Source: CAYXXN01 sp964469055
Lineage (GTDB): Bacteria; Acidobacteriota; Thermoanaerobaculia; Multivoradales; JAHEKO01
NCBI GenBank assembly: GCA_964469055.1
Contig: CAYXXN010000068.1
Coordinates: forward strand, 1-14,316
DNA: 14,316 bases
Reading direction: 5' to 3'
Both the position numbers and the translations under genes were made by a program. The notes beneath the pieces were generated by a model. The model did no database searches. It saw nothing but the letters and a program-made list of their open reading frames with translations, and had not been told where the DNA came from. This document shows, piece after piece, positions 7,512 to 13,954 of the stretch (position 1 is the stretch's first letter; the number at the start of each line of letters is the position of its first letter).

Positions 7512-7517
7512 TATCCT
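7512..7517 (+). promoter_or_regulatory. -10-like element TATCCT, possible leaderless start
   Basis: TATCCT lies 7 nt before the GTG at 7525, with no ribosome binding site between them and no recognisable -35. Its position would put the transcription start at or within a base or two of the GTG, as in leaderless mRNAs. Confidence 0.3.
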
Positions 7518-7524
7518 CTCGCCC

Positions 7525-8379
7525 GTGCTGCGAGGAGTCGGGGGCTTTCTCGGCCTGCTACGCGAGTCGTCGAAAGAGTTCGTCCACGACGACTGCCCCC
7601 GGCTGGCCGCGGCGCTCGCCTTCTACTCCCTCTTCTGGCTGCCGGCCCTGCTGGTCGTGCTGGTGGGCGCTGCCGGCCTGTTGAGCGAGGACGCCGCGGT
7701 GGAGGAGTACCTGCTCGCCGAGCTCGCCGGCTGGGTCGGTCCGCGCGGGGTGGAGGTCGTGCGCCGGGCGATCGCCAACATCGCGGCAACGCCGTTCCCC
7801 GGCGGCAGCACGGCGATCGGCGTGCTCTCGCTGGTGGTCGGCGCGACGGGCGCCCTGGCGCAGCTGCAAGCGGCGCTCGACCGCGCCTGGGGAGTGCCGG
7901 CCGGCCGCCGGCGGGCCCGGCTGCGGCACTTCTTCGCTCGCCGCGTGCTGGCGCTGATCGTGCTCCTCGGTCTCTGGGGCGTGCTGATGCTGTCGCTCGC
8001 CGTGCGCGCCGCCCTCACGGGGTTCGGCGACGTGCTGGTGCGCTGGCTGTCGAGCGAGTGGTCGCGAGAGCTACTCCTGGGGCTGGACGGTGTGCTGTTC
8101 CTGGCGGCGTGCACGGTGGCCTGCGCGGTGCTGTTCCGCATCCTCCCGGACGCCAGCGTGCGCTGGCGCCACGTCTGGGTGGGCGCCGTGACCAGCGCCC
8201 TCCTGTTCACGGCCGGCAAGGCCGTCGTCGGCACGGTGCTCGGTGCCGGCGGGTTCGTGGCGCTCTACGGAGCGGCCGGATCGCTCGCCCTGGTCCTGGT
8301 CTGGGTCTACTACTCGGCGCTGGCCGTCCTCTTCGGCGCCGAGCTCGCCCACGTCTGGGCGCGGCGCCACGGCGGTTGA
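7525..8379 (+). CDS. YihY/BrkB (UPF0761) family inner-membrane protein, 284 aa
   Basis: The N-terminus ('SSKEFVHDDCPRLAAALAFY' followed by a long hydrophobic helix) is the typical YihY/BrkB opening, and the middle carries 'LQAALDRAWGVP' as in the family. Six transmembrane helices can be placed, near residues 30-55, 88-112, 133-158, 180-205, 212-238 and 243-272, and the length is normal for the family. Members are inner-membrane proteins. Some were once annotated as ribonuclease BN, which is wrong, and the function is still unsettled. The start is a GTG at 7525. The frame is open for 800 bp upstream, but only as the antisense shadow of the PilZ and metallohydrolase genes. There is no Shine-Dalgarno sequence. 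The gene is divergent from PilZ and convergent with the glycosyltransferase (11 bp gap). Confidence 0.9.
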   Translation: MLRGVGGFLGLLRESSKEFVHDDCPRLAAALAFYSLFWLPALLVVLVGAAGLLSEDAAVEEYLLAELAGWVGPRGVEVVRRAIANIAATPFPGGSTAIGVLSLVVGATGALAQLQAALDRAWGVPAGRRRARLRHFFARRVLALIVLLGLWGVLMLSLAVRAALTGFGDVLVRWLSSEWSRELLLGLDGVLFLAACTVACAVLFRILPDASVRWRHVWVGAVTSALLFTAGKAVVGTVLGAGGFVALYGAAGSLALVLVWVYYSALAVLFGAELAHVWARRHGG

Positions 8380-8390
8380 AGGGCGGCGGG

Positions 8391-9122
8391 TCAGGCGCGC
8401 GCGCCGCCGGGCTCGGCGTCGTTGCGGGCGGCGCGCGGCGCCAAGAGCGGGGGGTCGAGGCGGAGCCGGAGATAGGCCGCGAAGACCGAGGAGAACATGG
8501 TGAGTCGGGCACGCAGCCCGCGCCAGAGGCCCCGCTTCTCCTCCTTGACGCGGTGGCGCACGCCATGCAGGACGGTGGTGCGCACCGGCACGCCCAGCTC
8601 GCGACAGACCCAGTTGAGAGCGGTCTCGATCTGGAAGCCGGAGAGGAACTGCTCGGGCACGGCCTCGAAGATCTCGCGCCGCAGGCACCGGACCCCGGAG
8701 AGCAGCGGTCCGCAGCGGGTGACCGCCGCGTCGAGCGCGCGGCCACGGTGGCGGATCCCGACGTTCATCGCCGCGCGACCGGCGGCCACCGGCTCGACGA
8801 GCTCTTCGAGGAGTCGAGGATCGAGGTCGGTGAGGTCGGCGTCGACGAACAACAGCACTGGGCAGGCTGTGACGGCGACTCCCGCGGCGAGCGCGAAGGC
8901 CTTGCCGCGGTTGGGCTGCAACTCGAGCACCCGCGCTCGTGCGGCACGACCGAGAGCGGCGGTGCCGTCGGTCGAGCCGTCGGAAACGAGGATCACCTCG
9001 GTCACCGCGGGGGTGCGGCGCAGCGCCTCCAAGACGCCGGGCAGAGTCCGTGCCTCGTCGTAGGCCGCCACCACCGCGGCGACGCGTTGGCGGGCGCCCG
9101 GGGCCTGGCCAGTTCCGGCCAT
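8391..9122 (-). CDS. family 2 glycosyltransferase, 243 aa
   Basis: A GT-A fold of family 2 is shown by the nucleotide-binding start 'AAVVAAYDEARTLPGVL' (15-31), 'VSDGSTDGT' (46-54), the metal-binding 'VDAD' with D94 and D96, and a family-type acceptor region with 'SGVRCLRREIF' (142-152) and 'GFQIETALN' (162-170). It resembles dolichol-phosphate-mannose-synthase-like enzymes that transfer a sugar from a nucleotide donor to a lipid carrier or polysaccharide. It lacks the C-terminal transmembrane helices of the GtrB-type proteins, so it is probably cytoplasmic or peripheral. Donor and acceptor are unknown. I use the ATG at 9122, just before the Rossmann-like start, rather than the open extension to 9272, which would run into the divergent protease gene. 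There is no ribosome binding site, and a TATCCT lies 10 nt upstream. Confidence 0.88.
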   Translation of the reverse strand: MAGTGQAPGARQRVAAVVAAYDEARTLPGVLEALRRTPAVTEVILVSDGSTDGTAALGRAARARVLELQPNRGKAFALAAGVAVTACPVLLFVDADLTDLDPRLLEELVEPVAAGRAAMNVGIRHRGRALDAAVTRCGPLLSGVRCLRREIFEAVPEQFLSGFQIETALNWVCRELGVPVRTTVLHGVRHRVKEEKRGLWRGLRARLTMFSSVFAAYLRLRLDPPLLAPRAARNDAEPGGARA

Positions 9123-9132
9123 CGTGGGCCAC

Positions 9133-9138
9133 AGGATA
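9133..9138 (-). promoter_or_regulatory. -10-like element TATCCT for the glycosyltransferase
   Basis: TATCCT on the minus strand lies 10 nt before the ATG at 9122. No clear -35 is seen at 16-18 bp. Transcription would begin only a few bases before the start codon, or at it. Confidence 0.3.
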
Positions 9139-9169
9139 ACAGCCCAGGGACGGCGGGCCTGCCATCCAC

Positions 9170-9175
9170 TATCAT
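9170..9175 (+). promoter_or_regulatory. -10-like element TATCAT for the M50 protease
   Basis: TATCAT lies 8 nt before the ATG at 9184, with no Shine-Dalgarno sequence in between and no clear -35. With the opposite-facing TATCCT at 9133-9138 it forms a compact divergent promoter pair in the 61-bp gap. Confidence 0.35.
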
Positions 9176-9183
9176 CCGCGGCG

Positions 9184-10350
9184 ATGTTCGCGCACGCGAT
9201 CCGGCTGCTCACGGTGGCCGGCGTCCCGATCCGGGTGGACCCTAGCTGGCTGCTGCTGGCGGCGCTGATCACCTGGTCGCTCGGCGGGCCGACCGGCTAC
9301 TTCCTGTCGCTCTACCCAGAGCTGGCGCCGTTCGTGGGTTGGACGATGGGAGCGATCGGCGCCCTCGGCCTCTTCGCCTGCATCGTGCTCCACGAGTTGG
9401 CACACGCGCTGATGGCCCAGAGGTTCGACGTCCACATCCGCGGCATCACGTTGTTCATCTTCGGCGGGGTCGCGGAGATGGCCGACGAGCCGCCGAGCCC
9501 GCGGGCCGAGTTCCTGGTGGCGGTCGCCGGTCCGCTGGCGAGCGCACTGATCGGCGTCGGCTGCTTCGGTGCCGGGCAGGCGGGGAGCGCCGCGGGTTGG
9601 CCGACGCCGATCCACGGCGTCCTGAGCTACCTGGCCATCCTCAACCTGGCACTGGTCGTCTTCAACCTGGTTCCGGCCTTTCCTCTCGACGGCGGGCGGA
9701 TGCTGCGAGCGGCGCTTTGGCGCTGGCGCGGCGACCTCGGCTGGGCGACGGGCATCACGACCCGCATCGGCGGCGGCTTCGGCTTGCTGCTGATGGCGCT
9801 CGGGGTCGTCGGCTTGTTCCAGGGTGACTTCATCGGCGGTCTCTGGCGGTTCCTGATCGGGCTCTTCCTGCGCAACGCGGCGCAGGCGTCGCGCCGCCAG
9901 CAGGTGTTCCGGCGGATGCTCGAAGGCGAGCGCGTGCGCGACTTCATGGTCACCGACCCGGTCGTCGTGCCTCGCCATCTCTCGGTGCGCGAGTTCGTCG
10001 ACGACTACGTCTACCGCCACCACCACAAGGTCTACCCGGTCGAGCAGGACGGGCAGCTCTTGGGCTGTATCACCCTCGACGCGGTGAAGGATCTGCCGCG
10101 TGAGGAATGGGATCGCCAGACCGTCGGCCGGCTCATCGAGCCCTGCGGCGCCGAGAACACGGTGTCGCCCGACGAGGATGCCTTGCGCGCCCTGGCCACC
10201 ATGCACCGCACCGGCAACACCCGCATGTTGGTGGTGAAGGACGGCCGGCTCGTCGGCCTCGTGGCCCTGAAGGATCTCCTCAAGCTGCTGGCGCTCAAGG
10301 TGGAGCTGGAGGATCCCGCCGAGCGCCCGCTCAGGAAAGCCAGCGACTGA
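9184..10350 (+). CDS. site-2-type intramembrane zinc protease with two CBS domains (M50 family), 388 aa
   Basis: The zinc site is clear: HELAH (H70, E71, H74) in a transmembrane helix, and the third-ligand motif 'NLVPAFPLDGGRM' with D169 in a second one. About six transmembrane helices cover residues 1-235. After a short basic linker (RRQQVFRRML) come two CBS domains: about 251-300 (VRDFMVTDPVVV ... LLGCITLDAV) and about 313-373 (ending 'VVKDGRLVGLVALKDLLK'). This is the group of rhomboid-like S2P proteases that carry CBS sensors. They cut transmembrane substrates such as anti-sigma factors, and the CBS pair usually binds adenine nucleotides, so activity may follow energy state. No substrate gene is next to it. 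The ATG at 9184 starts the first conserved strand (FAHAIRLLTVAGVPIRVD). The 3' end overlaps the convergent DCC1-like gene by 20 bp. Confidence 0.92.
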   Translation: MFAHAIRLLTVAGVPIRVDPSWLLLAALITWSLGGPTGYFLSLYPELAPFVGWTMGAIGALGLFACIVLHELAHALMAQRFDVHIRGITLFIFGGVAEMADEPPSPRAEFLVAVAGPLASALIGVGCFGAGQAGSAAGWPTPIHGVLSYLAILNLALVVFNLVPAFPLDGGRMLRAALWRWRGDLGWATGITTRIGGGFGLLLMALGVVGLFQGDFIGGLWRFLIGLFLRNAAQASRRQQVFRRMLEGERVRDFMVTDPVVVPRHLSVREFVDDYVYRHHHKVYPVEQDGQLLGCITLDAVKDLPREEWDRQTVGRLIEPCGAENTVSPDEDALRALATMHRTGNTRMLVVKDGRLVGLVALKDLLKLLALKVELEDPAERPLRKASD

Positions 10351-10765
10351 AGAAGCCGCGGTTGGCGGCGACGAGGCGGTAGCCGACCTCCACGGCCCAG
10401 ACGAGCGGCGGCCAGCGCAGCACGCGCGCCGCGCGTCGCCAGCCACACCGCTCGAGCACCGCGAGGCAGGCACGCCCCGCCCGCAACGTGCGGCCATCGG
10501 CGCCGAGCACGTGCACGGCTCGCGAGCAGGCCTCGGCGAGCCCTGGCGTCATGGGCGGCGACGGCACGACTTGATAGGGCAGGAAGAGGAGCGCCTCCCC
10601 AGCCCCTCGCTCCAGCGCCCAGTCGACGCAGCGCGCGCAGAACCCGCAGTCCCCATCCCAGAGCACCAGCGGATAGCGCAGCTCCTCCGGCGCCGCCGCG
10701 GCCGGCCGGCCAGGCAGCCCGCAAGCTGCGGCGCGAGGCTGGGGCGTCACCGCAGGCTCGGCCAT
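10331..10765 (-). CDS. DCC1-like thiol-disulfide oxidoreductase (DUF393), 144 aa
   Basis: The family motif is 'LVLWDGDCGFCARCVDW' with the CxxC pair C40 and C43 after a strand, and the C-terminus 'VGYRLVAANRGFFSRWL' is the typical DUF393 ending. Proteins of this family have a thioredoxin-like fold and are predicted thiol-disulfide oxidoreductases, but their partners are poorly known. A proline- and alanine-rich leader of about 30 residues precedes the domain and does not look like a signal peptide, so a cytoplasmic site is likely. I prefer the ATG at 10765. A GTG at 10783 would add only six residues and has no better ribosome binding site. The gene converges on, and overlaps by 20 bp with, the M50 protease gene. 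Confidence 0.85.
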   Translation of the reverse strand: MAEPAVTPQPRAAACGLPGRPAAAAPEELRYPLVLWDGDCGFCARCVDWALERGAGEALLFLPYQVVPSPPMTPGLAEACSRAVHVLGADGRTLRAGRACLAVLERCGWRRAARVLRWPPLVWAVEVGYRLVAANRGFFSRWLS

Positions 10766-10820
10766 GCACCCATGATGGCGCACGCCACGGTCCGCGGCAA
10801 CGAGCCGACCCGCGACCGCG

Positions 10821-10829
10821 TGCTAGAGT
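10821..10829 (+). promoter_or_regulatory. extended -10 promoter for tRNA-Glu
   Basis: TGCTAGAGT fits an extended -10 (TGn followed by TAGAGT at 10824-10829), with no good -35. Transcription would start near 10836, giving a leader of about 24 nt before the mature tRNA end at 10860. Confidence 0.4.
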
Positions 10830-10859
10830 TCCTTCGCCGTTTCCGCCCGAAAACCCGCC

Positions 10860-10937
10860 GTCCCCATCGTCTAGCCTGGCCTAGGACACCAGCCTTTCAA
10901 GCTGGCAACACGGGTTCGAATCCCGTTGGGGACGCCA
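10860..10937 (+). tRNA. tRNA-Glu(UUC), complete
   Basis: A full cloverleaf can be drawn. The acceptor stem GTCCCCA (10860-10866) pairs with TGGGGAC (10927-10933), followed by discriminator G and encoded CCA (10935-10937). The anticodon stem CCAGC (10889-10893) pairs with GCTGG (10901-10905) around CTTTCAA, placing anticodon TTC at 10896-10898. The T arm holds the standard GGTTCGAATCC. The anticodon stem of five perfect pairs and the encoded CCA show an intact gene. Confidence 0.97.
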
Positions 10938-10948
10938 GTGTTTTCAAT

Positions 10949-10985
10949 CACTTACAGAAGCAATGCGGTCTTCAGTCTGTAAGTG
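10949..10985. repeat. 10-bp perfect inverted repeat just after tRNA-Glu
   Basis: CACTTACAGA (10949-10958) and TCTGTAAGTG (10976-10985) are exact reverse complements separated by 17 nt. They start 12 nt after the tRNA's CCA, in an AT-richer patch (gtgttttcaatcacttaca) that contrasts with the surrounding GC. The layout could be an integrase core site left by an element that once used this tRNA, or an RNA hairpin that ends or trims the tRNA transcript. No T run follows the hairpin. Confidence 0.55.
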
Positions 10986-11008
10986 CCCAACCTGTACCCA
11001 ACTGAGCC

Positions 11009-11067
11009 CCAGAGCTGGCCGGGTTCGGGCTCTCCGATTCAGGGGCCACGCCTCCCTGAAGCTCTGG
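11009..11067. other. structured non-coding stretch with competing hairpins
   Basis: The gap between tRNA-Glu and the hydrolase stop (10938-11190) holds no gene. AGAGC at 11011-11015 can pair with GCTCT at 11029-11033, or, as CCAGAGC (11009-11015), with GCTCTGG at 11061-11067, stacked on TTCAGGG/CCCTGAA (11038-11044 and 11054-11060). These pairings exclude each other. A smaller hairpin, GGACA/TGTCC with a 4-nt loop, is at 11162-11175. Together they may act as a two-way transcription barrier between convergent units. No U-tract is present. Confidence 0.4.
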
Positions 11068-11190
11068 ACAATCTCGCGAAGGGGCTCGCTCAACTCGTCG
11101 GACCCCCCCAATCGGTGCCGGGAAAGCCTCGCGGTGCGGTGGATCGGGGACCGACCGCTGCGGACATCCGTGTCCCGCACGGGAGCGGCA

Positions 11191-13893
11191 CTAGTCGATG
11201 GTGGTGCTCCAGGCCGAGGTGTCGCCGCTCTCGAAGCCGTCCGCGAAGATGGCGTCCTCCATCCCCACCACCTCGAGCTGGTCGAAGCCGATCCGCCCCT
11301 CGGAGCTGCCCCAGGCCGGGCCGAAGCGGAAGACAAGGCTCTCGACCCGCGACAGATCGAGACCGCTGCCGTTGTTGAGGAAGTCGGTCAGGGACAGGCG
11401 CACGCTCTCGAACTCGTTGTTCCAGCCGGTTCCCGTGCCGCAGCCGCCGCGCTGGTACGGCTCCTCCACGCCCCCGCCGTAGGCGCCGACGCCGATCGAG
11501 CTCTCCCCGCTCAGCTCGTCGACCAGCGTCACGGTGAAGGTGGTGTCGCCGAGCAAGGCGGTGGTCGAGGGGTGGCGGGTCGCCTGCGCGGCGCGGAAGG
11601 TCAGGTGGCTGAAGGCGCGCAGGTCGCGTTCTCCCACCGGCACCTCGAACTCCAGGGTCTGCGTATCCCCACTGTCGTAGGTGAAGACGATGCCCCTGGT
11701 GTCGTCGCTCGACGTGCCCACCGTCATGCCGTTCATCGGATCGGCCTCGCTGTGGGTGAAGCTCGAGGTGCCGTCGGCGAGCATCCCCTCGGTCAGATCC
11801 GAGACCGTGAAGCTCACCGACCCACCGGAGCTCGAGGTCCCGGTGCCCGGCTGGCTCTCGAAGTCGTCGATGGCGAACTTCGAGTCCTGGGCGTCGCCGG
11901 CGTAGAACAGGTTGACCACGACGCAAGGCGACGTGGGAGCGCCGATCGGATGGAAGCCCTCCCACTGGCGCCAGAGGAAGTCCACCGCTGGGCGGTTGCC
12001 GCGGATGTAGCGCTCGACGAGGGGGAGCAGATAGCCCCGCATCAGCACGTGCGTGTCCGGGCGGCCGATCAGGCAGGGACCGCTCGCCACCGACGAGCCA
12101 CCGCCGTTGTGAAAGTCCCCGTGGCCGACCCCGTACAGCCCGATGGACTGCCGCAGCCCCCGCGCCCGATCGAGCAGCCGGTAGGGCAGGGCCACCGGGT
12201 TGTTGACGCAGCCGTGCACGTCGTCGTCGGCCGCACCCACCCAGACGTGGTAGGGCACCTGGTGAGGATTCGAGTCGTCGAAGGAGAGGAAGACGGTCGG
12301 AGCGATGCTCGACAGCAGCCGCAGATCGGACAGCGTGTATTCGACCGGCTCCCAGTCGCCGTCGAAGATCCGGTCGTAGGCGCGCACGATCCCTTCACCG
12401 CCCCGGCTGTGGCCGATCCAGACGATGTGGCTCGAATCGACGTGCCCCTCCAGGACGCCGCCGGCGATGGCGTCCAGGTTGCCGAGGAAGTAGTCGGTGT
12501 TGGTGAGGGTCGTCGTCGAGGCCGACTCGATCCCCGGCTGGGTGTCGTTCTCGTGGCTCATCACGATGTAGCCGTAGGAGGCGAGGTGGAAGCCGATGTG
12601 GTCATACCACTGGTAGTTGTGACCGTTGCCGTGGCTCACCACCACCAGCGGCAGCTCCTCCAACGCCCCGATGTTGGTCGGATAGAAGGTGTCCTGGCCG
12701 AGGAAGGGGCCGCCCGAGTAGAGGATCTCGGTGACCGACAGCGGTCCCGACTGGGTTGTGTCGTGGACGGCATAGATCCCAGCGGTGTCGCCGTAGCCGT
12801 CGATCAGGTCGCCGGCGCTCAGCTGGCTGTCCTGGTCGACGTCGATGACCAGGTCGTAGCTCACGCCCAGTCCCGTCCCGGCGGCGGCGCTCAAGGTTCC
12901 GGAGTCGACGAGGAAGGTGTTGTCCTGCACCGTACCGGCGGTGAAGGCGACCGTCTCGGCGCCACCGCTGCTGACGTCGACCAGCGAGGGATCGGCGTTC
13001 CACTCCGCCGTCGTCTTCGCCGCTACGACGTAGAGATCGGCCGTTTCTCCCACCAGCTGAGGGAAGCGGCCCGGGTCGGCCGCCAGGTGCAGCATGTCGC
13101 CCTGGTTGACCGCCAGGGTGGCCTCGAAGAAGGGATAGGCCCGCAGCGGCCGGCCCCCGAGCTCGGCGCGGACGACCCCGGCGGCGGCAGCCGCCGTCTG
13201 CTCGAGTCGGGGCGCTGCGTCGGACGCCTCGTACCGCCGCACCCGCCCCGGCCAGGAGGGCATGCGTCCGGCCACCAGCGGCGCCCGCAAGCCGCTCACC
13301 ACATCGCGCTCGTCGGGGGCGAAGAGCTCCACCAGGTCGGCGGCGCGCAGCGAGAGTTCGTAGCGGCTCGCCACGTCGAGCGCGGCGCCGCCGGCGGCGA
13401 GCGCCGCCGCGACCTCGCCGGCGGCCGGCACGGCACCTGCCCCCAGGGCCCTGCGTCGCGAGGCCCGCGCCGCGGCGGGCGCCAGGACCTCGGGCAGCGC
13501 GTCAGGCTGGGCGTAGAACACCGGTTCCCGAGCCAGGTCGACGAGCTCCGGCACGACTGCGACGACACGACCGGCTCCGCTGCCGGTGTTGAAGACCTCG
13601 ACGGGCCACTCCCCGACAAACAGGATCGGTGCCAGGACCTGGCGCGGCACGGTCAGCGCCGGATCCGCCTCGACGACCACCAGGTACCCATCCGTCACCG
13701 ACGGCGTGTCCGCCCGCATGCGGGAGCGGTAGGCCTCGGCGAGCCGGAACGGGCGCGCGTAGAGCAGCCGGGCCGGCACGGTCGCCTCCTCGGCGTGGCT
13801 CGGGGCGGCGCCCCACACAGTCGCTGCCGCCAGCATTCCCGCCCCCAGGCGGAAGGCTCCCAGTGCCGTGTGTCCGGCTCTTCGTGCGCGCAT
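11191..13893 (-). CDS. secreted alpha/beta hydrolase with EF-hand-like loop and C-terminal FESGD tail, 900 aa
   Basis: A signal peptide (MRARRAGHTALGAF, hydrophobic core, ending near APSHAEE at residue 35) predicts export. After an N-terminal domain of about 300 residues, a calcium-loop pattern DxDxDx6D appears (D351, D353, D355, D362). An alpha/beta-hydrolase core follows: 'LVVVSHGNGHN' (oxyanion region), the nucleophile elbow GHSRGG (494-499, S496), acidic residues D556-D558, and 'VGHGDFHNGG' with H591 and H595 as candidates for the catalytic His. From about 670 on come beta-rich domains with carbohydrate-binding-like character ('IDDFESQPGTGTSS'). The last residues (FADGFESGDTSAWSTTID) are a tail I know from many secreted proteins of similar bacteria. 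The nearest functional guess is a secreted esterase or lipase; the exact substrate cannot be told. The start is fixed by a strong Shine-Dalgarno sequence and a promoter. It is probably monocistronic. Confidence 0.88.
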   Translation of the reverse strand: MRARRAGHTALGAFRLGAGMLAAATVWGAAPSHAEEATVPARLLYARPFRLAEAYRSRMRADTPSVTDGYLVVVEADPALTVPRQVLAPILFVGEWPVEVFNTGSGAGRVVAVVPELVDLAREPVFYAQPDALPEVLAPAAARASRRRALGAGAVPAAGEVAAALAAGGAALDVASRYELSLRAADLVELFAPDERDVVSGLRAPLVAGRMPSWPGRVRRYEASDAAPRLEQTAAAAAGVVRAELGGRPLRAYPFFEATLAVNQGDMLHLAADPGRFPQLVGETADLYVVAAKTTAEWNADPSLVDVSSGGAETVAFTAGTVQDNTFLVDSGTLSAAAGTGLGVSYDLVIDVDQDSQLSAGDLIDGYGDTAGIYAVHDTTQSGPLSVTEILYSGGPFLGQDTFYPTNIGALEELPLVVVSHGNGHNYQWYDHIGFHLASYGYIVMSHENDTQPGIESASTTTLTNTDYFLGNLDAIAGGVLEGHVDSSHIVWIGHSRGGEGIVRAYDRIFDGDWEPVEYTLSDLRLLSSIAPTVFLSFDDSNPHQVPYHVWVGAADDDVHGCVNNPVALPYRLLDRARGLRQSIGLYGVGHGDFHNGGGSSVASGPCLIGRPDTHVLMRGYLLPLVERYIRGNRPAVDFLWRQWEGFHPIGAPTSPCVVVNLFYAGDAQDSKFAIDDFESQPGTGTSSSGGSVSFTVSDLTEGMLADGTSSFTHSEADPMNGMTVGTSSDDTRGIVFTYDSGDTQTLEFEVPVGERDLRAFSHLTFRAAQATRHPSTTALLGDTTFTVTLVDELSGESSIGVGAYGGGVEEPYQRGGCGTGTGWNNEFESVRLSLTDFLNNGSGLDLSRVESLVFRFGPAWGSSEGRIGFDQLEVVGMEDAIFADGFESGDTSAWSTTID

Positions 13894-13895
13894 CG

Positions 13896-13904
13896 CCTCC
13901 CTCC
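13896..13904 (-). promoter_or_regulatory. strong ribosome binding site GGAGGGAGG
   Basis: GGAGGGAGG on the minus strand contains GGAGG at 13900-13904, 6 nt before the ATG at 13893. It is the best Shine-Dalgarno sequence in the window and fixes the hydrolase start. Confidence 0.85.
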
Positions 13905-13925
13905 GTCCGCTCGATGGGCCGAGCG

Positions 13926-13954
13926 AGGATACCCCCAGAGATCGCGCGCCTCAA
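13926..13954 (-). promoter_or_regulatory. sigma-70-type promoter of the secreted hydrolase
   Basis: On the minus strand TTGAGG (13949-13954) and TATCCT (13926-13931) are separated by exactly 17 bp. Transcription would start near 13919, giving a leader of about 26 nt that carries the ribosome binding site. It is the only complete -35/-10 pair that I find in front of a gene here. Confidence 0.65.

Noticed and set aside
6703..7524. N-terminal extension of the YihY frame
   Set aside because: It is antisense to PilZ and the metallohydrolase start, with no membrane segments and no homology. The family-typical N-terminus begins just after the GTG at 7525.
9172..10497. 441-residue minus-strand frame opposite the M50 protease
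   Set aside because: It is an antisense shadow rich in His, Arg, Gln and Asp, whereas the plus strand has HELAH, the PLDGG motif and two CBS domains.
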